A stretch of DNA of 64,000 bases from Lucinisca nassula (GCA_963580285.1 OY757011.1:100656316-100720315); one strand, 5' to 3'; shown: positions 53,540-64,000, counted from the stretch's first letter. The notes: generated by a model not told the origin, from the letters alone. Numbers and translations are program-made.

Positions 53540-53810
53540 GTCAATAAATGGGAGTGCTGGAGTGATCTGGCTTATATTTCACATGATCTTCCAGTAAACA
53601 GTGTCACCCAGTACTGGCATAGCATGGTGAACAATGACGGCTGGGCCACTTTATGCGAAATAAAAGCAGCTTGTGACCTGGTACACATAAATATTGATGC
53701 ATGGTTGAAAGGCCTCACAAACAACAGCCAACACCATGCTTATCAGCATATTTTCACACTTCAAACAAACGCGCCAACTCCACGTCTCATTATCACTCTA
53801 GGGTAGACAC
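53540..53810 (+). pseudogene. possible OTU-like protease segment
   Basis: The frame reads QYWHSMVNNDGWATLCEIKA, ACDLVHINIDAWLKG and later PTPRLIITLG, a layout like an OTU domain (W-G-x-L-E-I/A-A-A-x-L). OTU proteases accompany many animal Helitrons. The catalytic Cys region and final His are not seen. Tentative. Confidence 0.35.
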
Positions 53811-53844
53811 TTCACACTTCATAACCAATTCATGTTCATGATAT

Positions 53845-54357
53845 AAACCAAACGGCAAGTGCGGCTTCCAAAACTGCATCTCTTTCTGATCAAACAAACA
53901 AAACGCACAACTACAACTTTAGCTAAAAAGTATTAACTTGAGACATTACAAAGAGCAGTTCAATTCACAAAACACACACACACACACACACACACACAGA
54001 GAGAGAGAGTGCACCTTTAATGTTTTCTTTAAATACACAACATGGCCACAGACTATAACAATTCATATGCTTATTCTCGGGCTTACTCGGATAAAAAATC
54101 TGATGTTTTTCAACGCTGCCGTAAACTTGGCATTCAATTGCAATCACCAACACCCAACGAAACAAAACACAACAAGTACTTAGACACAGACGGAGCAAAA
54201 CAAAATCACTGCGGCTGAAAAGAAAATATGCTGAAAACCAAACGGCAAGTGTGGCTTCCAAAAGTGCATCTCTCTCTGATCAAACAAAACGCACAATTTC
54301 AACTTCAGCTGAAAGGTGATAAATTGATATTACAAAAAAGCAGTTCAATTCACAATG
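53845..54357. repeat. direct repeat pair of ~120 bp
   Basis: 53845..53970 and 54237..54357 share 'aaaccaaacggcaagtg', 'tctgatcaaacaaa' and 'aagagcagttcaattcaca'. Between them lies 270 bp with (CA)n/(GA)n at 53972..54009. It looks like a local duplication within the helicase pseudogene. Confidence 0.75.
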
Positions 54358-56573
54358 CACCTCTATCTTCAGAATTTCACCAGCCATACAGGTCCATATG
54401 CACAAACCTGGTTGGATTGCTTCGAGTGGACACTTTTATACCTCCCCACAAAATGTTAATGAACCAGCCCAAATTCTTCCAAACTTGCCCAAAGAAGTTA
54501 TTAGGTTCAAGAGACAAGGGAAAATAACACCAGCAAAGAATTCAAATTCAGGCATCTGGTTGTATAAGTATTACACTGGTTAAAAGAAAATAAACCAGCC
54601 TACTCTGACGTAACTATCAGTCAAGCGAAGCTTCATCTTTGCTAGGACATGCTCCCCTTCAAATCCACACCATTGAAACCAAAGCATCTGACAAGAGCAC
54701 TAAAACTGGCATTGGCCCTGCTCCACAACAAGTAAACATTGTTGTTGTTTATGAGGACACAGTTGATTGTGTGACCCTTCCAGAACCAGCCATTAACACA
54801 AAGGAGCAAGTCGAACAGGAAATAGCAGATGTTGTTGGTGAAAACCATGGGCCAGTCACAAACACCAGGAAATATGTCACCATTCCTTGGCCAACTAAAT
54901 CCAATGTACCATTGTCAGAATTCACCACAAAACATTTCTTCACCTTTGCCTTCCCCAGTCTATTCCCTTCTGGAAAAGGGGATTTTCATATAAACCGCCT
55001 TAGAGCCTGATACTCTATGTCAGAGTGGGCTTAGCATCTTATGTGGTACAAAGACGCACGCTTTGCCAAGCACCATTACTTCAAGTTCATTGTCCACAAC
55101 ATCATTATGCGAACAAAGTAAATACATTGTCAGGAAACAACTTGGAGATAAACAGCTTACTCTGTGTAGCCTCAAGGACAAGTGAGAAAATGGAGACATA
55201 TCAACTGCTAAAAAGTACTAAACTTTAGAGCCTGTCTAAGAGAAACTACACACTATTAAGCACAGAGATGAAAAGAGCTACGTGCATTGGTTCAATTTAA
55301 AATCAATGAAGGCAAAGGTTCACCTTCCTTCTTCGAAACAGGAAGTTGTGCTGAATATCACTTCAAACCATTGAGAAGAATACTAGAAAGATACACCCTT
55401 GAGACATCAGGGAAAACAGCTCAACTCGACAATTACAACACTCTCTTCTCTGTCTTACAAAAACACTCATAAAGGGTCATATTACTTCGACTTACGTACT
55501 CAGTCCGTTTTCAGAAAAGTCTTGGACCCTGCATTTTGTGTGGATACATTTTGATACAGGCAGGAATTCGCTAAATCCACTGGCATGGGCTTTGCTGGTG
55601 GGCTGACAGGGAGCCCCGTAACTTGCTTCATGAGACTATAGAAAGGGGCCTGTCAATGGATGCCTGCGCAGAAGAGTTGTCACAGTAGGCTAAATTCGTC
55701 TTTGGTATGACTGCCTCATACCCTGCAGGCAATAACGAGGACGGCTTCCCGAAAAAGGACCTTTGGCCACCTCCTGATGGGTGTGCTCATGTACCACCTA
55801 AGGACCAATATCCACTAATCAAACCCTTATGGATGTCATTGAGACACATGCCTCTCTTCCAGACGATCATTTACTGTTAACTAATCGCATAAGCATGACC
55901 AGGTGTTCTGATTTCTGTCGAAACAAAGAGAACAAAACCAGACAATAATCAATGGAATTTGGCAATGAAGAGAATTCTGCAAACAAAAACAGCTACGGGA
56001 TTCCCCTGCCATAGGTAAAGACAAAAATGGTAGTCCTAGTCTTGAAATGCCCAGAGACCACCCACAGCCGGTGCAACATCCAAATATTACACCCAAGGCT
56101 GGAGAGCCAACGGTGACATTTCGTTAATTTTGTTCAAAAGCTCCCCAGACAATCCATCGGTTGATGAAATTAGAGCGACTGCAAAATATATCACAGGACA
56201 TGTCTGCAAAGGAAATGAAGCAACAGGAGCTGTAGTAAACGCGTTCAACGAAATGGCTACTGCAGCTGATGAAAGCACAGATGCCACTACAAAATCAATC
56301 TGCATCAAATTATTAATGAAAACAGTCAAAAGGGATGTGTCTGCTATGGAAACTACTTTTGAACTTTCACCACTACCCACTTACAGGTGTATTCACCAGT
56401 TTCAAAATGTCAGTTTCACTGGCTCAAGAGTTTAGAAAGAAATGGCGCAACCCTTACATGCAGTACACCGTTAGACAAGTATTTTGCTCTACCTAAAGAT
56501 GATGTCAGTTCTTGGTACGAGTTTGTGTGCAAGCAGGGTAAAGTGCCTGTCATAAGTGGCAGTAACATAAAAA

Positions 56574-56840
56574 ATAGAAGTGGAGGCAATGATCAGAAAT
56601 CGATTCAATCAACCCACAGCTCCCATCAGGGACACCAAAGAGAAAGAAACACAAACATGAAACAACAGACCTAATGGAAACATCAATAGCGGAAAGCCAA
56701 ACGGATAGTTACTTTCCCACAAAGTGGGCAATAGGCTATTCAAAATAAAATAATATATGCGACACAAACACCCAAAGACAAACCATAACAAAAATAAACC
56801 GTGACAGAAGAACCGCCTTGGAACGGTCAGCGGTAAAGCC
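56574..56840 (+). repeat. 'GAATCGATA' repeat inserted in helicase pseudogene
   Basis: It starts 'aatagaagtggaggcaatg', has 'gatcagaaatcgattcaatc', and ends near 'gaaccgccttggaacggtc'. The helicase frame resumes after it. Confidence 0.72.
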
Positions 56841-57098
56841 TACATGGCCTTTGTCTGAAGACTTCTCCAGATCCATGCTTCTACCTGGAGGAAGATTACT
56901 GGCATTAAAGCCAAAGACAATACAAACAATGGACAGACCTTATGATGGCATTCTCGAAGTCAGACATCTGTCCAAACTTTGTAAAAGCTGACATCAAAAG
57001 AGTTCAGAATCTTCAACAGTCAAAACATTTTGAAGATGATGATGATTCTAAGAATGGTGTGCACTATGATAGTCAGCGGCCTGATTGGATGAACCTCC

Positions 57099-57377
57099 CA
57101 TTACGATAACACATCCGTGAGGCATATTGCATTTTTCTTATCTCAAATAAAAGGATTTTTTTCTGATGAAAATTTGTGATATTTTTCTTATTTTTACTCC
57201 AAACATAGGTTTAGGGTGCCCGTTAGAACCGCCTCATTGAGGCGGTTCTAACGAGTACCCACAACCTATGTCTTGGAGCAGAAATAAAGAAAATAATGTA
57301 TACGCCTGTAAACCCAATTTTTCTCAATATAAATTGGGGTTTAGAGGGGTGTTCATTTCACGGACTTGTTTATGATG
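57099..57377. mobile_element. MITE subtype A, full length, inside helicase pseudogene
   Basis: The ends CATTACGATAACACATCCGTG and CACGGACTTGTTTATGATG are clear inverted repeats. The core is perfect around CTCATTGAGG. It separates RPDWMNL from the PQPYADLD frame of the helicase remnant, so it inserted into a gene. Confidence 0.87.
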
Positions 57378-57945
57378 CCACAGCCTTACGCTGACTTGGA
57401 TGTTTCAGCTGACTTTAACCTCTTTGATGGTGGGCCCAACTTTTACTGGAGTCAAACACATAATGCATACCATGTTGACTTTGGAGTACAATTCTTCTCA
57501 ATCTTCTATTCTCAAGAAAATCACACTTCAGAACTTCCAAATGTTGACCTTTATTCAATGAATCACGACCAAAGATTTGCTTTCTGTTTAGTATTGGATA
57601 TATTGCTGAAAAACTGCAGGTGATCCACTTAAAGTGGTAGTATCAGGTACTGCGGGCTCCGGTAAATCGCATCTTATTCAATGCCTGTTGCTGCGATCAA
57701 ACTGTTCAAACAAAGGCTACAGGTCTTGTGCCCAACAGACAGTAGTGCAAATTTACTATCAGGCAGAACAATTCACAGTTTCTTAAAAATTCCAACTAAC
57801 AAAATACAGCAAAAGAATTGTGTCCCCCTGATGGAGGAACATGTGAAAACCTGAAAAAATGCCAAGATCTTGTGTGTCTAATAGTTGATGAAAGGTCAAT
57901 GGTTGACAGCAATACTCTAGGTCGGATTGAATTCATGGTAAGATT

Positions 57946-58199
57946 GGCTGCAAGGTACATCCACACAGAGCTGAAACCGACTGCATATGGGTACCGGTAA
58001 ATGGCTTTAAGTCTAAGCCTGCCGAGACAAGACTGTCAATGCTTATAAACCCTACTGGTTTCATTGGGCGACACAGCTTGTGATTTCATTTCATCACAAT
58101 ATCGGATAAAACTCCCACAAAATTGAAAGCAACATCTCCAAAATTACCGAAAGAGTGTTGATGGAGACGTTAAACTTCATTTCAAGCAACAAACAAAAC
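57946..58199 (+). repeat. SINE-like copy inside helicase pseudogene
   Basis: It begins within 'gtacatccacacagagctg', with core 'gggtaccggtaaatggc' and 'ttcattgggcgacacagc', and tail 'gatggagacgttaaacttc'. The helicase frame is lost at its start. Confidence 0.78.
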
Positions 58200-58365
58200 A
58201 CCCGATGTTTACCTCAGGGTCAAAATTTATCTCAACAAATCTTCAATCCAAGGTCACTGTAGGGTAGTTCCTTACCAAATAACAAGTGATGGTTCTGTCT
58301 ACTTAATCTCACTTCAGAATTAATTTCCATCTCCAGCAGCTTCAGCAAGTGGATTCCTGGCTCAA

Positions 58366-59137
58366 CATTGCGCAAACACGCCTATACAAAGTAGAAGTAA
58401 AACAAAGATCAGGAATCGATACAATTAACTTACTCCACCCACCAAAGACACCAATGGGAGGAAAACACAAACATGAAGCGACCAGACCATAATGGAAACC
58501 TAAACAAAGGATGGCCATAAGGACAGTTCCTTTCCCACAAAATGGCCAAATGGCCATCCAAAATAAAAAGACACAAGTGATACACACAGTAAGTAGTAAC
58601 AAACAACAACATAAATAAACCGCCACAGAAGAACCGCCTTGGAACGGTCAGTGGAAAGAATTCCACTGGGGGCTTAAATCGATTTTACATGGCCATATTC
58701 CTCGCCCTTACCTCTGTCGCGGTATACACTAATTTTGTTTAGTCCGCATGAAGGCTTCCTAACTCATCAGTGTAACATCTCCGAGAACATACAAATCAAG
58801 AAACTACAGAGATGAAACAGGGTTGAGGACTTGACAGCATACAACAACAACACATTGCCACCTTTATCGCCAAAAAATGAAAATTTTATGATGATATTTT
58901 TCTTATTTCTGCTCTAAAATATAGCTTGTGGGTACTCGTTAGAACCGCCTCGATCTCAAAATATAGATTGTGGGCAGTCGTTAGAACCGCCTCATCAAGG
59001 CGGTTCTAACGAGTACCCACAAGCTATATTTTAGAGCAGAAAGAAGAAAAATAAGGTATACCCCCGGAAACCCCAGTTTTACTATATAAAAGTGGGGTTC
59101 AAGGGGGTCAAAATGATATAGGCGTGTTTTCGTGATG
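58366..59137. mobile_element. MITE subtype B split by a 'GAATCGATA' repeat
   Basis: The left end CATTGCGCAAACACGCCTATA is followed after 25 bp by the insert 58391..58850. The MITE then resumes ('cattgccacctttatcgcc') to GGCGTGTTTTCGTGATG. The core has an extra half-arm (58917..58955) before the full hairpin. Confidence 0.8.
58391..58850 (+). repeat. 'GAATCGATA' repeat, ~460 bp, full-length copy
   Basis: It matches 15205..15680 throughout and is precisely inserted into a MITE after 'ctatacaaa'. 'tacaa' appears on both sides, a possible 5-bp duplication. Since the MITE consensus is known, this defines the ends of the repeat: 'gtagaagtaaaacaaag' and 'gaggacttgacagca'. Confidence 0.75.
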
Positions 59138-59589
59138 AGTTCTTATCTTGAATTCTGATATTTCCTTCACTCCTCATAACTTTCAAGACTTTTTTATAGA
59201 ACATATTTATCTGCTTCAAACGTATGCGTTTATATATATTTTATATTTCAGTTACAATTACAACTGTCTTCTGCTACAGAATTTTGGTATAGTACACCAA
59301 CGAAGAGACATTAAGACCGATAGAAAACGTACAGACAACTTTCGAAGTCTAGACATTCTGGTCAAGTGAGTCGATTCGCATTAAATTTGGATTTAATACT
59401 TCACCAGCATACCTGTTTTATGTTTTACAATAGATGTACCGTTTTTTTCACATAATATGCAGAATACACACATGAGCACAATAAAACAGATTCTAAGAAC
59501 TCAGATTCTCAGAACTAAGTTCCCCATTTGTTACACGATACGCTTTAGCACGCATCTAGGTAGCATCTTTTTCATATTATTAGTTGTAT
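59138..59589. other. no gene seen
   Basis: AT-rich. A 73-codon frame at 59148 has no motif and is not called. Confidence 0.4.
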
Positions 59590-59735
59590 ATTTTTTTTAA
59601 AATTGCTCCAAATATAAATTGAATGTGCTCGTTAGAAGCGCCATACAGAGGCGGTTCTAACGAGCACCCACAGTTTAGGATTTGGAGGAGACATACGAAC
59701 AACGTATGCATGTACTCCTGTACAACGCAATTTTC
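59590..59735. mobile_element. truncated MITE, diverged core
   Basis: 'attgctccaaatataaattg', then a hairpin with GAATGTGCTCGTTAGAAGCGC and its decayed complement around CATACAGAGG. Ends are missing. Confidence 0.6.
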
Positions 59736-59736
59736 T

Positions 59737-59985
59737 GTATATACGTCTATATAATTTTGACCCCCTTGAATCCCACTTTTATATAGTAAAACTGGGGTTT
59801 ACAGGGGTAAATCTTATTTTTCTTATTTGTGTTCTAAAATATCATCGAGGCGGTTCTAACGAGTACCCACAATCTAAATTTTGAGCAGAAATAAAAAAGT
59901 ATCACAGTTTTTCATCTTAAAATTTTCGTTTTGTAGTGCAGCAAAATTTACAATGCATTCATTGTATAGACGTGTTTTCGTAATG
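59737..59985. mobile_element. MITE subtype B lacking left core arm
   Basis: 'acgtctatataattttgacc' to AGACGTGTTTTCGTAATG. The left arm of the hairpin is deleted ('gttctaaaatatcatcgagg'). Confidence 0.78.
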
Positions 59986-60167
59986 TAAAGTGGGGCTTAC
60001 GTGGGTGTTAATTACACGATGTCAGGCTATTTTGATGGACTATATTTGACGTTTTTTGACATTGTATCAGAACTGGAGGTTGATTAATTCTACACTTCAT
60101 GTCCCTGTGAGTTTCCATCCCAGACCGCGTCAAAATAGAAGTGAAGGCAATGCTCAGGAATCGATAC

Positions 60168-60501
60168 CATCAGGAAACCACGCCTATATAAATTTGACCC
60201 CCTTGAACCCCACATTTATATAGTAAAACTGGGGTTTGTAGGGGTATACCTTATTTTTCTTATTTCTGCTCTGAAATATTGATTGTGGGTACTCGTTAGA
60301 ACCGCCTCGATGAGGCGGTTCTAACGAGCACCCACAATCTATAGTTTGAGCAGAAGTATCGAGGCGGTTCTAACGAGTACCCACAATCTATATTTCAGAG
60401 CAGAAATAAGAAAAATATCACAAATTTTCATCCTAAAATTTTCATTTTTTTTTTCGGCGATAAAGGTTACAATGTATTTTTATAGGCGTGTTTTCGTAAT
60501 G
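60168..60501. mobile_element. MITE subtype B with 1.5 cores, in 'GAATCGATA' repeat
   Basis: The ends are CATCAGGAAACCACGCC and GGCGTGTTTTCGTAATG. A complete hairpin is followed by an extra right arm (60358..60410). The flanks 'aatcgatac' and 'aattaaccc' join to the uninterrupted repeat with no duplication. Confidence 0.82.
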
Positions 60502-60768
60502 AATTAACCCACAGTTCCCATCAGTGAAAAACAATTGTAAATGCAATCCCTGAGGATTGGAAAATAAGAGCATTAAATGCATGTACGGGGAGACCTTTAC
60601 ATCCACCACACGGCACAAACAAAACAGCCCTAATATGCAAAATAGAAGAGAAGGAAATGATCAGGAATCGATACAATTAACTCCCAGTTCCAATCAGTGA
60701 AGGGCATTTGTCATGTGTAAACATGATATTTACCTTACATTATACCTTTGCCTCACTGAAATGGTCGG
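60502..60768. repeat. fragments of 'GAATCGATA' repeat
   Basis: The right part of the split copy begins 'aattaacccacagttccc'. A second short copy starts at 60640 ('aatagaagagaaggaaatg'). No gene. Confidence 0.55.
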
Positions 60769-61070
60769 CCCCCGCCCATAGGGGCTTAAAGAAATATATG
60801 GGCTGCATGATGCTTCCACGCAGAGCTTAATCCGGCCGCACACTAGTACTGGTAAACCGCTTAGAGGATCTAAGCCTGTCCAGGAACCGCGGTGCGAGGC
60901 GGACCGTCCATGCTAATAAACCCTATTGGTTTCATTGGGCGACAGGGCTTGAGATGTCATTTCATCTCGATGTCGGGTAAAAGTCCCACAAAATTGGAAG
61001 CAACGTCTCCAAAATGACCTTTACAGTGTTGACGGGGACGTTAAACCTCAAATCAAACAAACAAACAAAC
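60769..61070 (+). repeat. SINE-like copy, full length, well preserved
   Basis: It is close to the consensus of the window: head 'cccccgcccataggggctt', 'gcatgatgcttccacgcag', 'ctagtactggtaaaccgc', 'cctattggtttcattgggcg', tail 'gacggggacgttaaacctc' + (AAAC)4. Confidence 0.9.
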
Positions 61071-61074
61071 TGAA

Positions 61075-61376
61075 ATGGCGGCCTCGGTAGCCCGGTCGGA
61101 TGCGCGTCTGGCTGGTGATCAGGAGGACGCGGGTTCGATACCTTCCGGGGTCGGCAACACTCTTTCGTGGAGATTGATCATGAAATCTTTTCTACGGTCA
61201 TTCTCTCCCTTGCGCTGATTCAAGAAGGGCAGTGGTCAGTTTCTGGCGAAAGAATGTGTACTATACTGGTTAACCGCTTACGTATAAGCTTGGCCTGGAA
61301 ACGTATGGATAGGTAAACTGACCGGCTCAAAAATGACCTAAAATAGTGTTGACTGGGCCGTTAAACTACAATACAA
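61075..61376 (+). repeat. tRNA-derived SINE with related tail
   Basis: The tRNA-like head has A box TAGCCCGGTCGGATGCG and B box GCGGGTTCGATACCTTCC. The body includes 'aagaagggcagtggtcag' and 'ggttaaccgcttacg'. The tail 'tgactgggccgttaaac' is homologous to the tail of the SINE-like family ('tgacggggacgttaaac'). Confidence 0.83.
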
Positions 61377-61387
61377 ACAAACTAAAA

Positions 61388-62292
61388 AACGTGGGGTGGG
61401 ATGGGGTTGGGTGGGGTGGGTTGGCGTGGGGTGGGGAGGGGTGGGGTGGGGATGGGGTATGGTAGGGTAGGGTAGGGTAGGGTAGGGTAGGGTAGGGTAG
61501 GGTAGGGTAGGGTAGGGTAGGGTAGGGTAGGGTAGGGTAGGGTAGGGTAGGGTAAGGTAGGGTGAGGTGAGGTGAGGTGCGGTGAGGTGAGGTGAGGTGG
61601 GTTGGGGTGGGGTGGGGTGAGGTGAGGTGAGGTGAGGTGAGGTGAGGTGAGGTGAGGTGAGGTGAGGTGGGGTGGGGTGGGGTGGGGTGGGGTGGGGTGG
61701 GGTGGGGTGGGTGGGTTGGGTGAGGTAGGGTAGGGTAGGGTAGGGTGAGGTAAGGTAAGGTAAGGAAAGGTAAGGGAAGGAAGGGTAGGGTAGGGTAGGG
61801 TATGGTAGGGTAAGGTAAGGTAGGGTAGGGTATGGTAGGGTAAGGTAAGGTAGGGTAGGGTAGGGTAGGGTAGGGTAGGGTAGGGTAGAGTAAGGTAAGG
61901 TAAGGTAAGGTAAGGTAGGGTAGGGTAGGGTAGGGTAGGGTAGGGTAGGGTAGGGTAGGGTAGGGTAGGGTAGGGTAGGGTAGGGTAGGGTAGGGTAGGG
62001 TAAGGTAAGGTAAGGTAAGGTAAGGTAAGGTAATGAAAGGTCAGGTAAGGTTAGGTAAGGTGTAAGGTAGGGTAGGGCAGGGTAGGGCAGGGCCAAGCAG
62101 AGCAGGGCAGGGCAGGTAAGGTAAGGTACGGTACGGTACGGTACGGTACGGTACGGTACGGTAAGGCAAAGGCAAAGGCAAAGGTAGGGTAGGGTGGGGT
62201 AGGGTAGGGTAGGGTAGGGTAGGGTAAAGGGAGGGCAGGCCAGGGCAAGGTAAAGAAAAAGGTAAAGGCAAAGGCAAGGCAAGGCAAGGCGA
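61388..62292. repeat. 0.9-kb pentanucleotide array (GGTAG-type)
   Basis: The unit GGTAG gives way in blocks to GGTGA, GGTGG, GGTAA, GGTAC and then GGCAA/GGTAAA variants. It is not the canonical telomere hexamer. Length, phase and sharp block boundaries suggest slippage and conversion. All long frames (Pro/Thr/Leu/Tyr repeats) are artefacts. Confidence 0.95.
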
Positions 62293-62486
62293 GGCAGTAA
62301 GTAAGTACTTAATTTACCGGGGGTGACACAGTTGAACTACCCAATCTATCCTGAGGCCATAAACATTGTACAGAATCGAACAAGTTGTTAATAAATAGTA
62401 CAAACACGGCTTTTCATTTACGACATGCTGGGTGCTACTGTTATATACAACATGAATATGTGCACTGAATGATGATGATGGAGGTT

Positions 62487-62650
62487 TCGTTTTATTTGTA
62501 TTTGAGTTTAACGGCCCAGTCAACACTATTTAGGTCATTTTTGAGCCGGTCAGTTTACCTAGCCACACTTTTCCTGGACAGGCTTATTCGTAGGCGTTTA
62601 ACCAGTACAGTGCACATTCTTTAGCCAGAAACTGACAACTGCCTTTCTTG
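62487..62650 (-). repeat. 3' half of the tRNA-derived SINE, inverted
   Basis: 'gtttaacggcccagtcaacac', 'ttttgagccggtcagtttacc' and 'cagaaactgacaactgcc' mirror 61200..61376. With that copy it forms an inverted pair around the pentanucleotide array. Confidence 0.8.
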
Positions 62651-62689
62651 ATGATTGAGGTGTCAGTAATAATTTATTTTAAAAAGTAG

Positions 62690-63185
62690 TTCTGTCCTTC
62701 ATCCATTTTATACAAATGCTGGTAAATGTTTCTTTCTTGTTAGCGTTCTTTATGCTTAGTGGAGCACTTTTCCAAAATAGAGCCCCGGAATGTCCAATAG
62801 TCTGGCCATGAGGTAAATAGTCCACTAACAGACTATTGCTATTTGCTATCCAAAACACAGTCGCCATGACATTGCCTCTTGAATTTCTTTGGACGCGGTG
62901 AACCGTGACCAGCCCATTGTTTACCCAACTTTTTAGTCTCAGGATCAAAGTGATGGATCCAAGTTTCGACCACGGTAACAATTCTTTCAAAAAAAGTCTT
63001 CCGGATCAGAATCATATCTTTCCACAAGTGGCTAAGACATATACACTCGGACAGCTCGTTGTTGTTTACTTAGGCATGTTGGCACCCAGCGCGCAGAAAG
63101 CGTACTCATGCCCAGCCGTTCATGTAAAATGTTGAAACACTACCCTCAGGAATCTCCAATCTTCTAGCCATTTCTGAAACTTCCA
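62690..63185 (-). pseudogene. mariner transposase fragment
   Basis: Minus-strand frames read VSEMARRLEIPEGSV (helix-turn-helix part, near 63150), then ETWIHHFDPETKKLGKQW and GSPRPKKFKRQ, then GNVMATVFWIANSN and LLVDYLPHGQTI. These are hallmark mariner stretches. The first catalytic Asp, expected after FW, is Ile here. At least two frameshifts occur, and the C-terminal DD(34)D part is absent. An inactive fragment. Confidence 0.85.
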
Positions 63186-63433
63186 TTCGCCTGTTCCCTT
63201 AGAGTTTTACTAATGACGTCATCAGTGGCGTTTACATGTTTACTCTTCCAACTTTACCCGGCCACGTTTGAAATCAGCCACTTGAATATGGAGGAGCAAG
63301 CTTTCAGTTAACTGTTATTTTACCTCGCACGGACTACAAATACTAGACAGACCGATAAAGTTTTCTGAAACTGATGTATAATATTTGAAAAGTTAGGCCA
63401 GATAAATTTTTAACGACCCTCGTATATTTGTAC

Positions 63434-63560
63434 ATAGGTTTAACGTCCCCCATCAACACTGTATAGATCATTTCGGAGTCGCTGTTTCCAAGTTTGAGGG
63501 ACTTTTACTCGACATTGACATGAAATGATATATCACAAAATGAAACCAGGTGGACTGTGC
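63434..63560 (-). repeat. SINE-like 3' fragment
   Basis: Reversed tail 'gtttaacgtcccccatcaac', then 'tatagatcatttcggag' and 'gacattgacatgaaatg'. Confidence 0.72.
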
Positions 63561-63584
63561 TCGTGCACTTGGACATTGGCCAAC

Positions 63585-63645
63585 AGAATCTACATTATCG
63601 GACGTCACATAACGCGATGTCTGATCAGATCTACTGTGCTTGCTT
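63585..63645. repeat. TTAA-family palindromic core, diverged
   Basis: GCCAACAGAATCTACATTAT ... GTCTGATCAGATCTACTGTGC resembles the hairpin core of the TTAA-type MITEs. The ends are not definable. Confidence 0.5.
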
Positions 63646-63894
63646 AAAATTAAACGAACATTTAGATTCTCAGTTCAGGACTATTTTTCCAACCTGCACT
63701 CAGAGACGATCGACCCACCAGTACTCTCAGTGCTTTGATTTTTCTGAGGAAAACGTTCTATTATAGCGCTTACACATAACGTATGAAATTATTATCTGAT
63801 TTTCGTCTGAATGATTCTGGGCTGTTATTTCTGCTTCTAACATACATAGCAGGCGCATTCTTTTGACAGCTCTAAACCCGATTTTTTTTTTTTA

Positions 63895-64000
63895 AATATT
63901 GTTTTTTCTTTCTTATTTCTTCTTCATACATCGATTGAAGGTGCTCGTTAGAACTGCCTCAATGAAAATGTTCTAACGAGTACCCACAATCTTTGTAATA
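63895..64000. mobile_element. MITE copy running off the window edge
   Basis: 'tttcttatttcttcttcatac', then the core with AGGTGCTCGTTAGAACTGCC and its complement. The rest lies beyond position 64000. Confidence 0.7.

Larger units (their letters stand above)
53535..57945 (+). pseudogene. PIF1-helicase / Helitron-like gene, dismembered
   Basis: Fragments in order on the plus strand: a possible OTU-like segment (53540..53810); a Helitron-like N region (LSEFTTKHFFTFAFPSLFPS at about 54900..54985, then SEWA-stop-HLMWYKDARFAKHHYF near 55022); FFETGSCAEYHFKPLRR at about 55330; SSPDNPSVDEIRATAKYI and FTGSRV at 56130..56435; PNFVKADIKRVQNLQQSK and RPDWMNL at 56900..57097; then helicase Walker A VVVSGTAGSGKSHLIQ at about 57630 and Walker B VCLIVDERSMVD at about 57875. 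Many stops and frameshifts break it. A MITE, a SINE-like copy and another repeat are inserted. Rolling-circle Rep and the terminal helicase motifs are not seen, so Helitron membership is inferred from the N region plus PIF1. Confidence 0.7.

Noticed and set aside
61338..62282. 314-aa Pro/Thr/Leu/Tyr-rich frame
   Set aside because: Pure translation of the pentanucleotide array; a pentamer gives a 5-residue repeat in every frame.
61388..62292. Interstitial telomere
   Set aside because: The unit is GGTAG/TAGGG of five bases, not TTAGGG, with several other pentamer variants.

Overview
The window is invertebrate nuclear DNA, most likely from a marine bivalve mollusc. This is an inference from the repeat landscape: Meta/V-type tRNA-derived SINEs, dense palindromic MITEs, tandem blocks that repeat phrases such as 'gaccttgacc', and very AT-rich unique DNA. 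I found no intact host gene, no rRNA, no functional tRNA and no CRISPR. Almost everything recognisable is mobile or repetitive.

The centrepiece is a compact Polinton/Maverick-type element at 1101..9655 (about 8.6 kb). Its ends are AG...CT, its terminal inverted repeats (TIRs) are about 840 bp and nearly identical, and it is flanked by a perfect 6-bp target duplication CCAAGA (1095..1100 and 9656..9661). Inside are two convergent gene modules. The plus-strand module has a 52-aa C2H2 finger ORF, a CCAAT/TATA promoter, a single-BIR (IAP-like) protein and a 52-aa membrane-anchor-like ORF, then a polyA signal. The minus-strand module has a 169-aa orphan ORF, a C2H2-finger/packaging-ATPase fusion, two tiny ORFs and an adenain-like cysteine protease. 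The four genes from the ATPase onward are separated by only 47, 12 and 6 bp. No protein-primed DNA polymerase, integrase or capsid gene is visible, so the element must be non-autonomous, or a satellite of a complete relative. It has itself been invaded by SINE-like sequences, a MITE and microsatellites.

The rest of the window is layered repeats. (i) A MITE family has TIR CATYACGAAAACACGCC (or CATYACGATAACA) around a perfect palindromic core of about 65 bp containing GTTAGAACCGCCTC; more than 20 whole or partial copies are present. (ii) A piggyBac-like TTAA-flanked family of about 200-220 bp carries another palindrome (CAAACAGTGTAGA...). (iii) A non-tRNA SINE-like family of about 290 bp is present in a dozen copies, with two or three tRNA-headed SINEs. 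(iv) A 1.19-kb PIF/Harbinger-like element with TTA duplications is nested precisely in a MITE. (v) Long hairpins with GC-rich tips lie at 12.1 kb and 50.8-52.1 kb. (vi) Tandem arrays have units of 21, 39, about 145-180, about 300 and about 320 bp, and there is a 0.9-kb pentanucleotide array.

Three decayed coding elements lie in the second half. They are a non-LTR retrotransposon (about 43.2-46.8 kb, minus) with endonuclease, reverse transcriptase and C-terminal CCHC; a PIF1-helicase/Helitron-like gene (about 53.5-57.95 kb, plus) cut up by a MITE, a SINE and another repeat; and a mariner transposase fragment (about 62.7-63.2 kb, minus). Nested insertions give a relative order of events, and several allow the empty site to be read directly.
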